NCBI GenBank assembly: GCA_023052935.1
Contig: CM041294.1
Span: 24,012,641-24,076,640 of the forward strand
DNA: 64,000 nt
Direction: 5' to 3'
Source: Piezodorus guildinii
Lineage: Eukaryota; Arthropoda; Insecta; Hemiptera; Pentatomidae
Shown here: in pieces, positions 36,593 through 43,520 of the stretch
Layout: every line of letters begins with the position of its first letter
Position numbering within the stretch: position 1 is the first letter of the stretch
Position numbers and translations under genes: made by a program
The notes under the pieces: generated by a model
Databases searched by the model: none
The model's input: only the letters and a program-made list of their open reading frames with translations
What the model was told of the DNA's origin: nothing

Positions 36593-36631
36593 TGAAACTT
36601 AAATACAGATGTTTTGTGTTGACATTTTAAC

Positions 36632-36635
36632 ATAT
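36632..36635. repeat. Target-site duplication ATAT, left
   Basis: ATAT lies directly before the TGTTAC end of the left LTR and matches ATAT at 43517-43520. A 4-bp duplication fits gypsy integrases and fixes the outer borders of the insertion. The flank is AT-rich, so chance agreement is possible. Confidence 0.75.
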
Positions 36636-36691
36636 TGTTACGGGCTACGGGGTGTGCGAAATGAACTACTCCAGTTTACAAATTACAAATG

Positions 36692-36697
36692 TTTATT
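36692..36697 (-). terminator. Candidate LTR polyadenylation signal AATAAA
   Basis: AATAAA on the - strand lies near the downstream end of the LTR and is repeated at 42735-42740. With the TATA-like box it marks a plausible R region. Position and motif are the only support. Confidence 0.4.
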
Positions 36698-36861
36698 AAA
36701 TACAGAAAACACAAATACAAAGGGATTACTAACCACTATATTAACAATAATAATGGAATCACTAGCTTAACTACTAAACAGTATACATATAAAATGAGGT
36801 ATTCCTAACGAATAAACTACTTACAATCTGCTAGACTTATTCTAAGACGTACAACTATAAA

Positions 36862-36872
36862 TTATATATAAA
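36862..36872 (-). promoter_or_regulatory. Candidate LTR TATA box
   Basis: On the - strand this reads TTTATATATAA, the strongest TATA-like string in the LTR. It sits about 310 bp from the LTR start in element sense and about 170 bp before an AATAAA signal, a sensible U3-R layout. The same string occurs in the other LTR near 42905-42915. No initiator was identified. Confidence 0.4.
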
Positions 36873-37158
36873 CTACAGTCTTCTAATTTTCCACCGACCG
36901 ATTATCACAATATTGACACACAGTTTCACTACACTGTCACACTGTCACGAGTTGTTCACTGTCACTGTTCACTGATACATTCACTTGAGCAAGATCAAGA
37001 CTGACTGACCCAGGCTCAGGGGACCGCTATTTGTACCACCGCCGAATCTTCTAGACCCGGGTGCAGGTAAGGCGGTGGGCCTTTCCAGGCACTTCGAGGA
37101 CTGTCCAGGTCCAGAAGTCTCTAGCCTCATCTAGGCCCCTCCAGGCGTGGTCCACCCG

Positions 37159-38583
37159 TCATTGTCTTGACCGTAGCACTACCCCCTCCTTAGACGTGCT
37201 CTGCCCCAGAGCACAGATTGCAGAAGCTGAGCGATGCTGATCTTCCTCCGATGTAGGTGTTTTGTCTTTCCAGGGGTTGAACGTGCATACCATTATGATG
37301 ACTCCAGAGTTGGCGAACGTCTCTTCTACAATGTTCCTGACAATCCTCCACTCCAGGCCATCGTATCCACAACCCAACTTCGGGATGGCGAGCTTGGTGA
37401 CACGCAGTTCCAGAAGCTTTCTCCGCAGGTCGCCAAGACTCCGGCGCAGTGTGTCGTATGTCGGCTTCTGCTCTGATGAACTCTTGGTAACCAAGTAAAA
37501 CAGGTGCCGGCCTTCATGCTCTTGATGGAGAGTCTTCCCAACTCTTGGTCCCTGGCGTTCCAGCTCTTCAATTCCAGCGAACTTCTTCCTGAAGACCGTC
37601 GCAATCCCCCGGGAATCCCTCAGATGTTCGGCGACACAATGTGCTAGAGCATAGTCTACCGGTAACGAGAATATGTCTCTGTAAACTGTCTGCGTTACCC
37701 TACGGGAGTCTGGCGCCTTAGGATGGGGAGTTAGGTCCTTGTCGGTGAGGTTCCTCACTTGCTGTTCCTCTGTAGGGCCATGGTTTCCCTTGTATGGAGC
37801 CAATCGGTTGAAATGGACTACCTTGGGTTTTCCTTTGGGCTGCTTCCTGATCCTATAGATGACATCATTGATCCTCTTGATGACCTCATACGGTCCGTCC
37901 CATGAGTTTTGAAGTTTCGGTGAGTAGCCTTGCCTTCTTCGAGGATCGTGTAGCCAGACCAAGTCTCCAGGTTGGAAGCCACCTTTCTCTGCCTTGATGT
38001 CGTAACGCTCCTTCATTCTGTCACTTGCTCCCTGGATGTTTGTGCGAACCTTCTCGTGAATAGTGTTCATTCGCTTCCGTAGGTTCGTGACGTAGTCTTC
38101 TCCGGCGACCTCCTCATCAGGCTTGAAACCGAATTTCAGATCGCAAGGCAAGCGTAGTTCTCTGCCGAACACGACATTGGCGGGGGTCTGCCCTGTCGTT
38201 TCATTGACTGAACTACGATAGGCTAGCAGGAACAGATGAAGATATTGGTCCCAGTCTCGCTGATGGTCAGAAACTACCTTGGCCAAATATCGACCCATCG
38301 TCCTGTTCATGCGCTCTACCATGCCATCGGACTGAGGGTGAAGAGGCGTCGTTCTGGTCTTCCGTATTCCTAGAGCCTCGCACATCCTGGTGAAGACTGC
38401 CGACTCAAAGTTTCTTCCTTGGTCAGCATGAAGTTCCATGGGCACCCCAAACCGACTGACGAGCTGCTTCACGAGAACATCTGCAACCGTGGCGGCCTCC
38501 TGATTCGGAAGGGCGTAAGCTTCCACCCACTTTGAAAAATAATCCATGGCCACGAGAATATATCGGTTGCCATTATCTGTCAC
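37159..38583 (-). CDS. Pol part 4: integrase core, GPY/F module and TARG1-like macro domain
   Basis: A 474-residue frame, open from about 38610. Residues 1-150 are the integrase core, with HADQG (Asp 54) and Glu 90 in GMVERMNRT giving D-x35-E; the first Asp lies just upstream across a frame break. Residues 200-266 form the C-terminal DNA-binding GPY/F module (GDLVWL ... DGPYEVI). After a linker of about 30 residues, residues 298-435 are a macro domain most like TARG1/OARD1, an enzyme that removes ADP-ribose from acidic side chains. No stop or indel separates the domains, so the macro domain is translated as the end of Pol. The last 13 residues cross the polypurine tract and enter the LTR. A chromodomain, often found here in other gypsy lineages, is absent. 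Confidence 0.93.
   Translation of the reverse strand: MTDNGNRYILVAMDYFSKWVEAYALPNQEAATVADVLVKQLVSRFGVPMELHADQGRNFESAVFTRMCEALGIRKTRTTPLHPQSDGMVERMNRTMGRYLAKVVSDHQRDWDQYLHLFLLAYRSSVNETTGQTPANVVFGRELRLPCDLKFGFKPDEEVAGEDYVTNLRKRMNTIHEKVRTNIQGASDRMKERYDIKAEKGGFQPGDLVWLHDPRRRQGYSPKLQNSWDGPYEVIKRINDVIYRIRKQPKGKPKVVHFNRLAPYKGNHGPTEEQQVRNLTDKDLTPHPKAPDSRRVTQTVYRDIFSLPVDYALAHCVAEHLRDSRGIATVFRKKFAGIEELERQGPRVGKTLHQEHEGRHLFYLVTKSSSEQKPTYDTLRRSLGDLRRKLLELRVTKLAIPKLGCGYDGLEWRIVRNIVEETFANSGVIIMVCTFNPWKDKTPTSEEDQHRSASAICALGQSTSKEGVVLRSRQ
37179..37191 (-). other. Polypurine tract
   Basis: The - strand reads AAGGAGGGGGTAG directly next to the 3' LTR, where plus-strand DNA synthesis is primed in LTR elements. 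Unusually it is also coding: the pol/macro frame reads through it into the LTR. Confidence 0.8.
37279..37692 (-). other. Macro domain (TARG1/OARD1-type) within Pol
   Basis: Seen in sequence: a DIFSLPVDYALAHCVAEHL start, then RGIATVFRKKF, YLVTKSSSEQKPTYDTL, LAIPKLGCGYDGLEW and a closing V-I-I-x-V strand, in the order of a TARG1-like macro domain of normal length (~138 residues). Human TARG1 uses a Lys in the YL-x-TK strand and an Asp in the GCG-x-D loop, Lys84 and Asp125 as I recall. Both are present here as Pol-part-4 residues Lys 367 and Asp 408. This predicts hydrolase activity, not just binding. It is clearly unlike the longer viral or PARG macro folds. Capture of a host gene copy is the simplest origin; that is inference. 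Confidence 0.88.
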
Positions 38584-38603
38584 AGGAAAAGGGCCAGCGA
38601 TGT

Positions 38604-39371
38604 CTACGCTATTCTCTCGAATGGTGCTCCAACGTTGTATTTCTTCATAGGTGCCTTCTTTTTCCTTATCGGTCCATTAGAGGCGGCACAAGTTGCACAC
38701 CGCCGGCACCAATCTAACACATCGTCCTTGAGGTTTGCCCAGTAAAAGCGTTCCCGAACCTTTTCCAATGTCCGGTGAACTCCAAGGTGGCCACCAGATG
38801 CTCCATCATGTAGTTCCCTCAGTACTTCGGGCACTTTAATCTTTGGTACGATGAGCTGTAGTCTCCGCTGATCTCCCTCCGTGTTCTCCAATGCTCGTTT
38901 CAGCAGACCTTTGTCCAGTAGAATGGAGTCCCATTGAGCCCAATAGGTTTTTATATTTTTCGACATTGGAGCAACATCCTGCCAGCTTGGTCTCCTTTGG
39001 CCTGATAGCTTCCATTCCCTTATTTGTTTCAAGTCCGGGTCCTCGTCCTGTTCCTTTGCCACTTGTGTGTCCTGCCAACCATCGGTAACGACCGTAGTCC
39101 GCAACACTGTTGCTTGCTTTTCTTCTTGTCGAGAACAATGCTTGCATTCTCCATCACAGGGTCTCCTTGAGAGCGCATCCGCATTCCGGTGACTCGTTCC
39201 AGAACGATGAGCAGATTCGAAGTCATATTCCTGAAGGCGCTCGATCCACCGTGCAACTTGTCCCTCCGGTGACTTGAATCGCAGCAGCCACATTAGAGCT
39301 GCGTGGTCCGTTCTCAGTAGAAATCTTCTTCCATACAGGTATTTATGAAAGTGCTCTATGGACTTAACCAC
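38604..39371 (-). CDS. Pol part 3: RNase H C-terminal half and integrase zinc finger
   Basis: The open frame really begins near 39470, where the RT frame breaks. RNase H residues include TDHAAL (Asp 22) and the closing NADALSRR block (Asp 65). A linker of about 100 residues leads to the integrase HHCC zinc finger at about 187-230: His 195 and His 199 in GGHLGVHRT, then Cys 225 and Cys 228 in a C-x2-C pair. The frame ends at a TAG at 38604 immediately before the integrase core; one base lost near 38611 explains the stop, and the first catalytic Asp of the integrase is at this break. Confidence 0.93.
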   Translation of the reverse strand: MVKSIEHFHKYLYGRRFLLRTDHAALMWLLRFKSPEGQVARWIERLQEYDFESAHRSGTSHRNADALSRRPCDGECKHCSRQEEKQATVLRTTVVTDGWQDTQVAKEQDEDPDLKQIREWKLSGQRRPSWQDVAPMSKNIKTYWAQWDSILLDKGLLKRALENTEGDQRRLQLIVPKIKVPEVLRELHDGASGGHLGVHRTLEKVRERFYWANLKDDVLDWCRRCATCAASNGPIRKKKAPMKKYNVGAPFERIA

Positions 39372-40339
39372 TGCCAGAAGCTCTTTCCTTGTGACACAGT
39401 AGTTGCGTTCTGGAGCTGACAGTGCTTTGCTGAAGTACCCAATAACCTTTTCTTCCCCGTCTTGGAGTTGGAAAGGACGCTTCCAATAGCAGTGTTGCTG
39501 GCATCTGTGTCAAGAATGAACTTGCCCTCGGGACGTGGATAGCTTAGAATAGGCGCACTACTCAATTTCTTCTTTAACTCCTCAAATGAAGCCTGACACT
39601 CGCGATCCCAAAGGAAAGTCCGTTTTTCCTCAGTGAGCCTGGTAAGAGGTTTTGCGATGTTGGCGAATCCTTTCACGTACCTCCTGTAGTAGGTGCAGAG
39701 CCCGAGGAAACTTCTCACTTGGTGCTTATCTCGAGGTGCTGGCCAATTGGTGATCGCTGTAATCTTCCCTGGGTCAACAGCAACTCCGTTGTCTGATACA
39801 ACATGCCCCAGGTAGTTGACTTGCCTTCGGAAGAGATTGCACTTCTTCGGGTTCAGTTTTAGATTAGCTGCACGCAGCCGTTCGAAGACCCGCTCCAGAT
39901 TCTCCAGATGGTGAGTGAAGGATTTTCCCAGTACAATGATGTCGTCCAAGTAAACCAGGCATATCTCCCAAGAAAGACCTCTTAAGACGCTTTCCATCAG
40001 CCTCTCGAACGTTGCAGGAGCATTGCAAAGCCCGAATGGCATTACCGTAAATTGCCAGAGGCCAGTGCCGATTGAAAATGCCGTCTTCTCCTTATCTTTC
40101 GGTGCCAATCCAACCTGCCAATATCCACTGCGGAGATCCAAGGTAGAAAATAGTTTGCAACCCTCTAGTGTGTCCAGCGTGTCGTCAATCCTTGGGAGTG
40201 GGTAACTGTCCTTCTTCGTGGCGTTGTTCAAAAGACGGTAATCTACGCAGAATCTTGTCGTCCCATCTTTCTTTTTCACCAGTACGACAGGAGACATCCA
40301 TGGGCTACTCGAGGGCTCGATGACACCATCATTCGCCAT
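39356..40339 (-). CDS. Pol part 2: reverse transcriptase and start of RNase H
   Basis: The frame covers the RT fingers and palm. Landmarks are the KKDG-x-x-RFCVDYR block at about 22-35, the first catalytic Asp in FSTLDLRSGYWQ (residue 68), the PFGLCNAP block (101-108) and the catalytic YLDD box (130-133). The thumb/connection (NYLGHVVS, FLGLCTYYRRY) follows, then the RNase H start FILDTDAS at about 274-281. It converts element RNA to DNA in the particle. The last ~35 residues after GSVLS are out of frame because one base appears lost near 39470, and RNase H resumes in the next frame. Upstream, the open frame starts before the listed ATG, near 40440. Confidence 0.95.
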   Translation of the reverse strand: MANDGVIEPSSSPWMSPVVLVKKKDGTTRFCVDYRLLNNATKKDSYPLPRIDDTLDTLEGCKLFSTLDLRSGYWQVGLAPKDKEKTAFSIGTGLWQFTVMPFGLCNAPATFERLMESVLRGLSWEICLVYLDDIIVLGKSFTHHLENLERVFERLRAANLKLNPKKCNLFRRQVNYLGHVVSDNGVAVDPGKITAITNWPAPRDKHQVRSFLGLCTYYRRYVKGFANIAKPLTRLTEEKRTFLWDRECQASFEELKKKLSSAPILSYPRPEGKFILDTDASNTAIGSVLSNSKTGKKRLLGTSAKHCQLQNATTVSQGKSFWQWLSP

Positions 40340-40374
40340 ATCCTTAATAATCTCCTCGGCATCCTTTCGTTTAG

Positions 40375-41415
40375 CTAGCGGCAGCCTCCTCGGGATCTGT
40401 CGGATGGGCTTTGTATCCCCGGTGTCAATTTTGTCTGGACGATGTTCGTTCTACCCCGTGGTCCTGAGCTGGTCTCGAAAATGTCCTGCCATCGGGTAAT
40501 CAATCTCTTCACGATTTCGCTCTGTTCAGGCGAAAGTTCTCTGCATGATTCCTCCACGAATCCTTTTAATTCTTCGGGTAGTCCTCGTTGCTCGGTGGGG
40601 TTGCGTTGTAGCTGTCGGACTACTGAGGTAGCGGCCGTACATTCTCCGACTGGTGTTCCTCTCTTTAGTGTCACCGGGAAGCTGTTCAGATTCATCAGTC
40701 GGATTAGGGTGGTATGTCCGACCTTGATGAGAGACCTTGCAACCAGAACACCGCGTCCGACTTCCTGCTCCTCGTGCTTCCCAGGTTCAAGTAGAAGACA
40801 TTGACCCTCCGGTAGTCGTCCATTGATCGTCCCATGCGTCAGAATTTGACTCCGTGCAGGTAAAGTGGTGTCTTCTAGTAGGAGTACTCGTGCATAGAGG
40901 TCCTTTCCCTGCCGAAGGATGACCTCTTCGTCTCCCAGCGTCATCACACCTCTCGACATGTCCAGCTTGATCCCGTATTTGATCATCAAGTCCATGCCGA
41001 AGATGACTTCCTCGTCTATTCTCGCCACGAGAACGCGGTGCTCTAGACGTTGGCCCCCGATGAAGAAAGTGGCAACTGTCTCCCCGTAGACCTCGGCTGG
41101 CTGTCCTGTGGCTGTCCGTAACGCCCAAGTGGTAGGTGATATCGTTTTAGCGTTAACTGCCTTCGGGTTCAGTATTGTCATGGTTGCGCCGGTATCCAGC
41201 AGAAAACTCCGCAGCTGCCCGTTCACCATTCCATCCACATAAAAACTATTTGTCTTGCTCCCTATTGTCGCGATTCTCACGGCGACCCTGGGGCCTTTGA
41301 TGCTACGGGTTGACAGTTGCCCCTTCCCATCAACCCTCGTTAGTTTTCCTGTGGCTTTTCCGGCTTCCTGGTAGGACACTTGCTTCTGGGGTGTCCAAGT
41401 TGACCGCAGCTCCAA
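40375..41415 (-). CDS. Pol part 1: aspartic protease and start of RT region
   Basis: A 346-residue frame in the -1 register relative to Gag. The active-site motif LLDTGATM is at residues about 72-80, typical of retroelement aspartic proteases that cut Gag-Pol; the second conserved strand is less obvious. The C-terminal third is the spacer leading into the reverse transcriptase N-terminal region. The true Pol start is probably a frameshift from Gag rather than the ATG at 41415. Near 40430 the frame loses homology and stops at 40375, while the next frame picks up the usual RT lead-in. This fits loss of one base in an A-run, so the enzyme is broken here. Confidence 0.9.
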   Translation of the reverse strand: MELRSTWTPQKQVSYQEAGKATGKLTRVDGKGQLSTRSIKGPRVAVRIATIGSKTNSFYVDGMVNGQLRSFLLDTGATMTILNPKAVNAKTISPTTWALRTATGQPAEVYGETVATFFIGGQRLEHRVLVARIDEEVIFGMDLMIKYGIKLDMSRGVMTLGDEEVILRQGKDLYARVLLLEDTTLPARSQILTHGTINGRLPEGQCLLLEPGKHEEQEVGRGVLVARSLIKVGHTTLIRLMNLNSFPVTLKRGTPVGECTAATSVVRQLQRNPTEQRGLPEELKGFVEESCRELSPEQSEIVKRLITRWQDIFETSSGPRGRTNIVQTKLTPGIQSPSDRSRGGCR

Positions 41416-42227
41416 CAGCGTATCTCCTTTTTGCGGGTCCTGAGGGCTTCCAAAACCTTTGCTACTATGTCCTCGATGGTGGGGGCCGCGTTAGGCTCCG
41501 CTTCTGCCGCTCGAACCCGTGCATGTCCACGGACTGACTGCCTGACAGCCTCGAATTCCATGGCCTGCGACAATGCATCGCCCAAAGTTTTAGGGCGTGC
41601 GAGTTTCACTGCCTGTTGGGTTTCCGGGTCTCGAAGTCCATCCAGGAATTTGTCGATAGCCAAGCTCTCGTAGACGTCGTCGGTGACCGTTGGGTAGGCA
41701 TTCCTCACTAGCCGGGCGATATCTGCTTCAAATTCCTGCAGCGTCTCGTTGGTCCTCTGGACCCTGTTCTTTAACTGGGAACGGTATAGTTGGTCCATGT
41801 GGCGATGGCCGAAACGCATCTCCAGTCTTCTCATCAGCTCACCGTAGTTGCACCGCTCCGACATGGGCATCCCCTGTAGCACTCCTAAGGCGTCTCCACG
41901 CAAGGCTAGGCACAACGCTGATGCTTGCGTCTCCTTTGACCACCCGTGGATCGAAGCCGCTGTCTCGAAGAGAGTCATGTAGTCCTCCCACGGCGTCTTC
42001 CCGTCGAACAATGGGATGGTGTTGTGCGTTGGTGGCATCCCAGCATTGGCGGAGGGAATGGTGTTGTGAGGGCTTCTCTCAGAGGGTTGGTCGGTGTCGA
42101 TTGTCGGTGGGTTGCTCATACGTTCTTCTAGAGCTTCTATTCTTACCCTAAGTTCATTTTCTACTGAATCGACTTTTTCTCCTAATCTAGATTCTACATC
42201 AGCTAACTTATTATCTACACTTTCCAT
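41340..42227 (-). CDS. Gag: capsid-like region and CCHC zinc knuckle
   Basis: A 295-residue frame that remains open upstream of its ATG, joining the coiled coil of the preceding frame. Residues 1-40 are charged coiled coil. About 70-235 is a retrotransposon Gag (capsid) region with the W-x-x-Y, helical and L-x-x-F-E patterns usual for gypsy Gag. Near the C-terminus is a single zinc knuckle of form CX2CX4HX4C (CWSCGQLGHPRSKC), which binds element RNA. The frame ends at TAA at 41340 and overlaps the protease frame by about 75 bases in the -1 register. The sequence just before the stop (GGAAAACTAA) could allow slippage but is not a textbook heptamer. The protein would form the virus-like particle in the cytoplasm. 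Confidence 0.9.
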   Translation of the reverse strand: MESVDNKLADVESRLGEKVDSVENELRVRIEALEERMSNPPTIDTDQPSERSPHNTIPSANAGMPPTHNTIPLFDGKTPWEDYMTLFETAASIHGWSKETQASALCLALRGDALGVLQGMPMSERCNYGELMRRLEMRFGHRHMDQLYRSQLKNRVQRTNETLQEFEADIARLVRNAYPTVTDDVYESLAIDKFLDGLRDPETQQAVKLARPKTLGDALSQAMEFEAVRQSVRGHARVRAAEAEPNAAPTIEDIVAKVLEALRTRKKEIRCWSCGQLGHPRSKCPTRKPEKPQEN

Positions 42228-42231
42228 TAAC

Positions 42232-42603
42232 TTAGTTTCTAAATTGCCTAACAGCCTCCAATGTATTTTTAACAGTACTTAATTCATTACCTAACTTCTT
42301 TTCTACATTACCTAACTCATTTTTAACAGTACTTAATTCATTACCTAACTTCTTTTCTACATTACCTAACTCATTTTTAACAGTACCTAATTCAGTTTTA
42401 AAAGTTGCAGACAACTTACTGAAATCATTTTCAAACCTAATCTCGTCTGGATTTTCCCCTGAATCAACAAAAAATTGGCGCAAGCGTTGTTGCAGTACTG
42501 ATTTCGTTCCGGAAGTATCCAGATCTCGTTCTTCTAACTCCCGTCTTAAGTCTGCAACTTTTAAATCATTCAGTCTAACACTCTGAGAAGTCATTTTCCA
42601 CAC
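42232..42603 (-). CDS. Gag N-terminus: SAP domain plus repeated coiled coil
   Basis: This 123-residue open frame begins with a SAP-like motif at about residues 14-46, a helix-turn-helix pattern with the core LKVADLRRELEERDL followed by G-x-K-x-x-L-x-x-RL. SAP domains bind AT-rich or scaffold DNA in chromatin proteins. A Lys/Glu/Leu/Asn-rich coiled coil follows, built from 18-residue repeats. The frame stops at 42232, but an overlapping frame continues the same heptad-like pattern straight into the capsid frame, so I read this as the front of Gag broken by one extra base near 42245-42255. Either ATG at 42603 or the one at 42594 could be the start; the second gives a compact leader. The alternative is a separate small protein, which is less likely because the coiled coil continues across the break. 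Confidence 0.75.
   Translation of the reverse strand: MWKMTSQSVRLNDLKVADLRRELEERDLDTSGTKSVLQQRLRQFFVDSGENPDEIRFENDFSKLSATFKTELGTVKNELGNVEKKLGNELSTVKNELGNVEKKLGNELSTVKNTLEAVRQFRN
42271..42378 (-). repeat. 54-bp tandem repeat inside gag coiled coil
   Basis: Two near-perfect 54-bp units start at 42271 and 42325, with a third partial one from 42379. The unit is 18 codons, so copy-number change keeps the frame and only lengthens or shortens the coiled coil. Confidence 0.85.
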
Positions 42604-42658
42604 AGTAGCCCAATAATTACAAAAACAAGAAAACCAAAATTATAACCATTTACAATGA

Positions 42659-42675
42659 TCCCACTTCTGACACCA
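42659..42675 (-). other. Candidate primer-binding site
   Basis: Three bases inside the 5' LTR, the - strand reads TGGTGTCAGAAGTGGGA. It begins with TGG, the complement of a tRNA CCA end, at the expected position. I cannot say which tRNA it matches. Confidence 0.65.
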
Positions 42676-42678
42676 AAT

Positions 42679-43221
42679 TGTTACGGGCTACGGGGTGTGC
42701 GAAATGAACTACTCCAGTTTACAAATTACAAATGTTTATTAAATACAGAAAACACAAATACAAAGGGATTACTAACCACTATATTAACAATAATAATGGA
42801 ATCACTAGCTTAACTACTAAACAGTATACATATAAAATGAGGTATTCCTAACGAATAAACTACTTACAATCTGCTAGACTTATTCTAAGACGTACAACTA
42901 TAAATTATATATAAACTACAGTCTTCTAATTTTCCACCGACCGATTATCACAATATTGACACACAGTTTCACTACACTGTCACACTGTCACGAGTTGTTC
43001 ACTGTCACTGTTCACTGATACATTCACTTGAGCAAGATCAAGACTGACTGACCCAGGCTCAGGGGACCGCTATTTGTACCACCGCCGAATCTTCTAGACC
43101 CGGGTGCAGGTAAGGCGGTGGGCCTTTCCAGGCACTTCGAGGACTGTCCAGGTCCAGAAGTCTCTAGCCTCATCTAGGCCCCTCCAGGCGTGGTCCACCC
43201 GTCATTGTCTTGACCGTAGCA
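42679..43221 (-). repeat. 5' LTR of the gypsy element (543 bp)
   Basis: Same length and apparently the same sequence as the LTR at 36636-37178. In element sense it is followed by the candidate primer site and gag. Instead of host DNA on its outer side, it is preceded in element sense by the end of another internal region (43222-43469), so it is the middle LTR of a collapsed tandem. Confidence 0.95.
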
Positions 43222-43469
43222 CTACCCCCTCCTTAGACGTGCTCTGCCCCAGAGCACAGATTGCAGAAGCTGAGCGATGCTGATCTTCCTCCGATGTAGG
43301 TGTTTTGTCTTTCCAGGGGTTGAACGTGCATACCATTATGATGACTCCAGAGTTGGCGAACGTCTCTTCTACAATGTTCCTGACAATCCTCCACTCCAGG
43401 CCATCGTATCCACAACCCAACTTCGGGATGGCGAGCTTGGTGACACGCAGTTCCAGAAGCTTTCTCCGC
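43222..43469 (-). pseudogene. Duplicate 3' internal fragment: PPT and end of macro domain
   Basis: These 248 bp match 37179-37426 base for base by eye, offset 6043. They contain the polypurine tract and the macro domain from about residue 387 to the end, including the GCGYD loop. At 43469/43470 the sequence jumps to an LTR position equal to 37132, with only about one base of overlap. This is the remnant of a second element body. Confidence 0.92.
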
Positions 43470-43516
43470 TAGGCCCCTCCAGGCGTGGTCCACCCGTCAT
43501 TGTCTTGACCGTAGCA
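43470..43516 (-). repeat. 47-bp LTR terminus fragment
   Basis: Matches 37132-37178, the outer end of the LTR, and is followed directly by the ATAT duplication. It is all that remains of a third LTR. Confidence 0.92.
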
Positions 43517-43520
43517 ATAT
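43517..43520. repeat. Target-site duplication ATAT, right
   Basis: ATAT directly follows the GTAGCA end of the 47-bp LTR fragment. It shows that the fragment, not the full LTR ending at 43221, is the outer border of the insertion. Confidence 0.75.

Larger units (their letters stand above)
36636..37178 (-). repeat. 3' LTR of the gypsy element (543 bp)
   Basis: On the + strand it starts TGTTACGGGC and ends GACCGTAGCA, so in element sense it runs from TGCTACGG to CCGTAACA with the canonical TG...CA ends. By eye it is identical to 42679-43221 over all 543 bp, which indicates very recent insertion, gene conversion or an assembly duplicate. The last codons and stop of the pol frame (37159-37161) lie inside it. 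Confidence 0.95.
36636..43516 (-). mobile_element. Ty3/gypsy LTR retrotransposon with SAP-Gag and a Pol-macro domain, plus collapsed second copy
   Basis: Read on the - strand the order is LTR, primer site, SAP/coiled-coil Gag with CCHC knuckle, protease, reverse transcriptase, RNase H, integrase, GPY/F module, macro domain, polypurine tract, LTR. RT and RNase H precede integrase, as in Ty3/gypsy (Metaviridae). There is no env gene, since the pol frame reaches the LTR. The left LTR is 36636-37178 and the second full LTR is 42679-43221. To the right lie 248 bp of the 3' internal end (43222-43469) and 47 bp of LTR terminus (43470-43516). The 4-bp duplication ATAT flanks the whole assembly. Besides the gag/pol overlap there are four single-base frame breaks, so this copy cannot make intact proteins as read. 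The gypsy lineage was not resolved. Confidence 0.95.

Noticed and set aside
36636..37178. Env gene making the gypsy element an errantivirus
   Set aside because: The region after integrase is a macro domain whose frame reaches the LTR; there is no space or signal peptide/membrane frame for env.
37234..42151. Several + strand frames of 60-150 residues within the gypsy element
   Set aside because: Antisense shadows of gag and pol; none has a recognisable domain.
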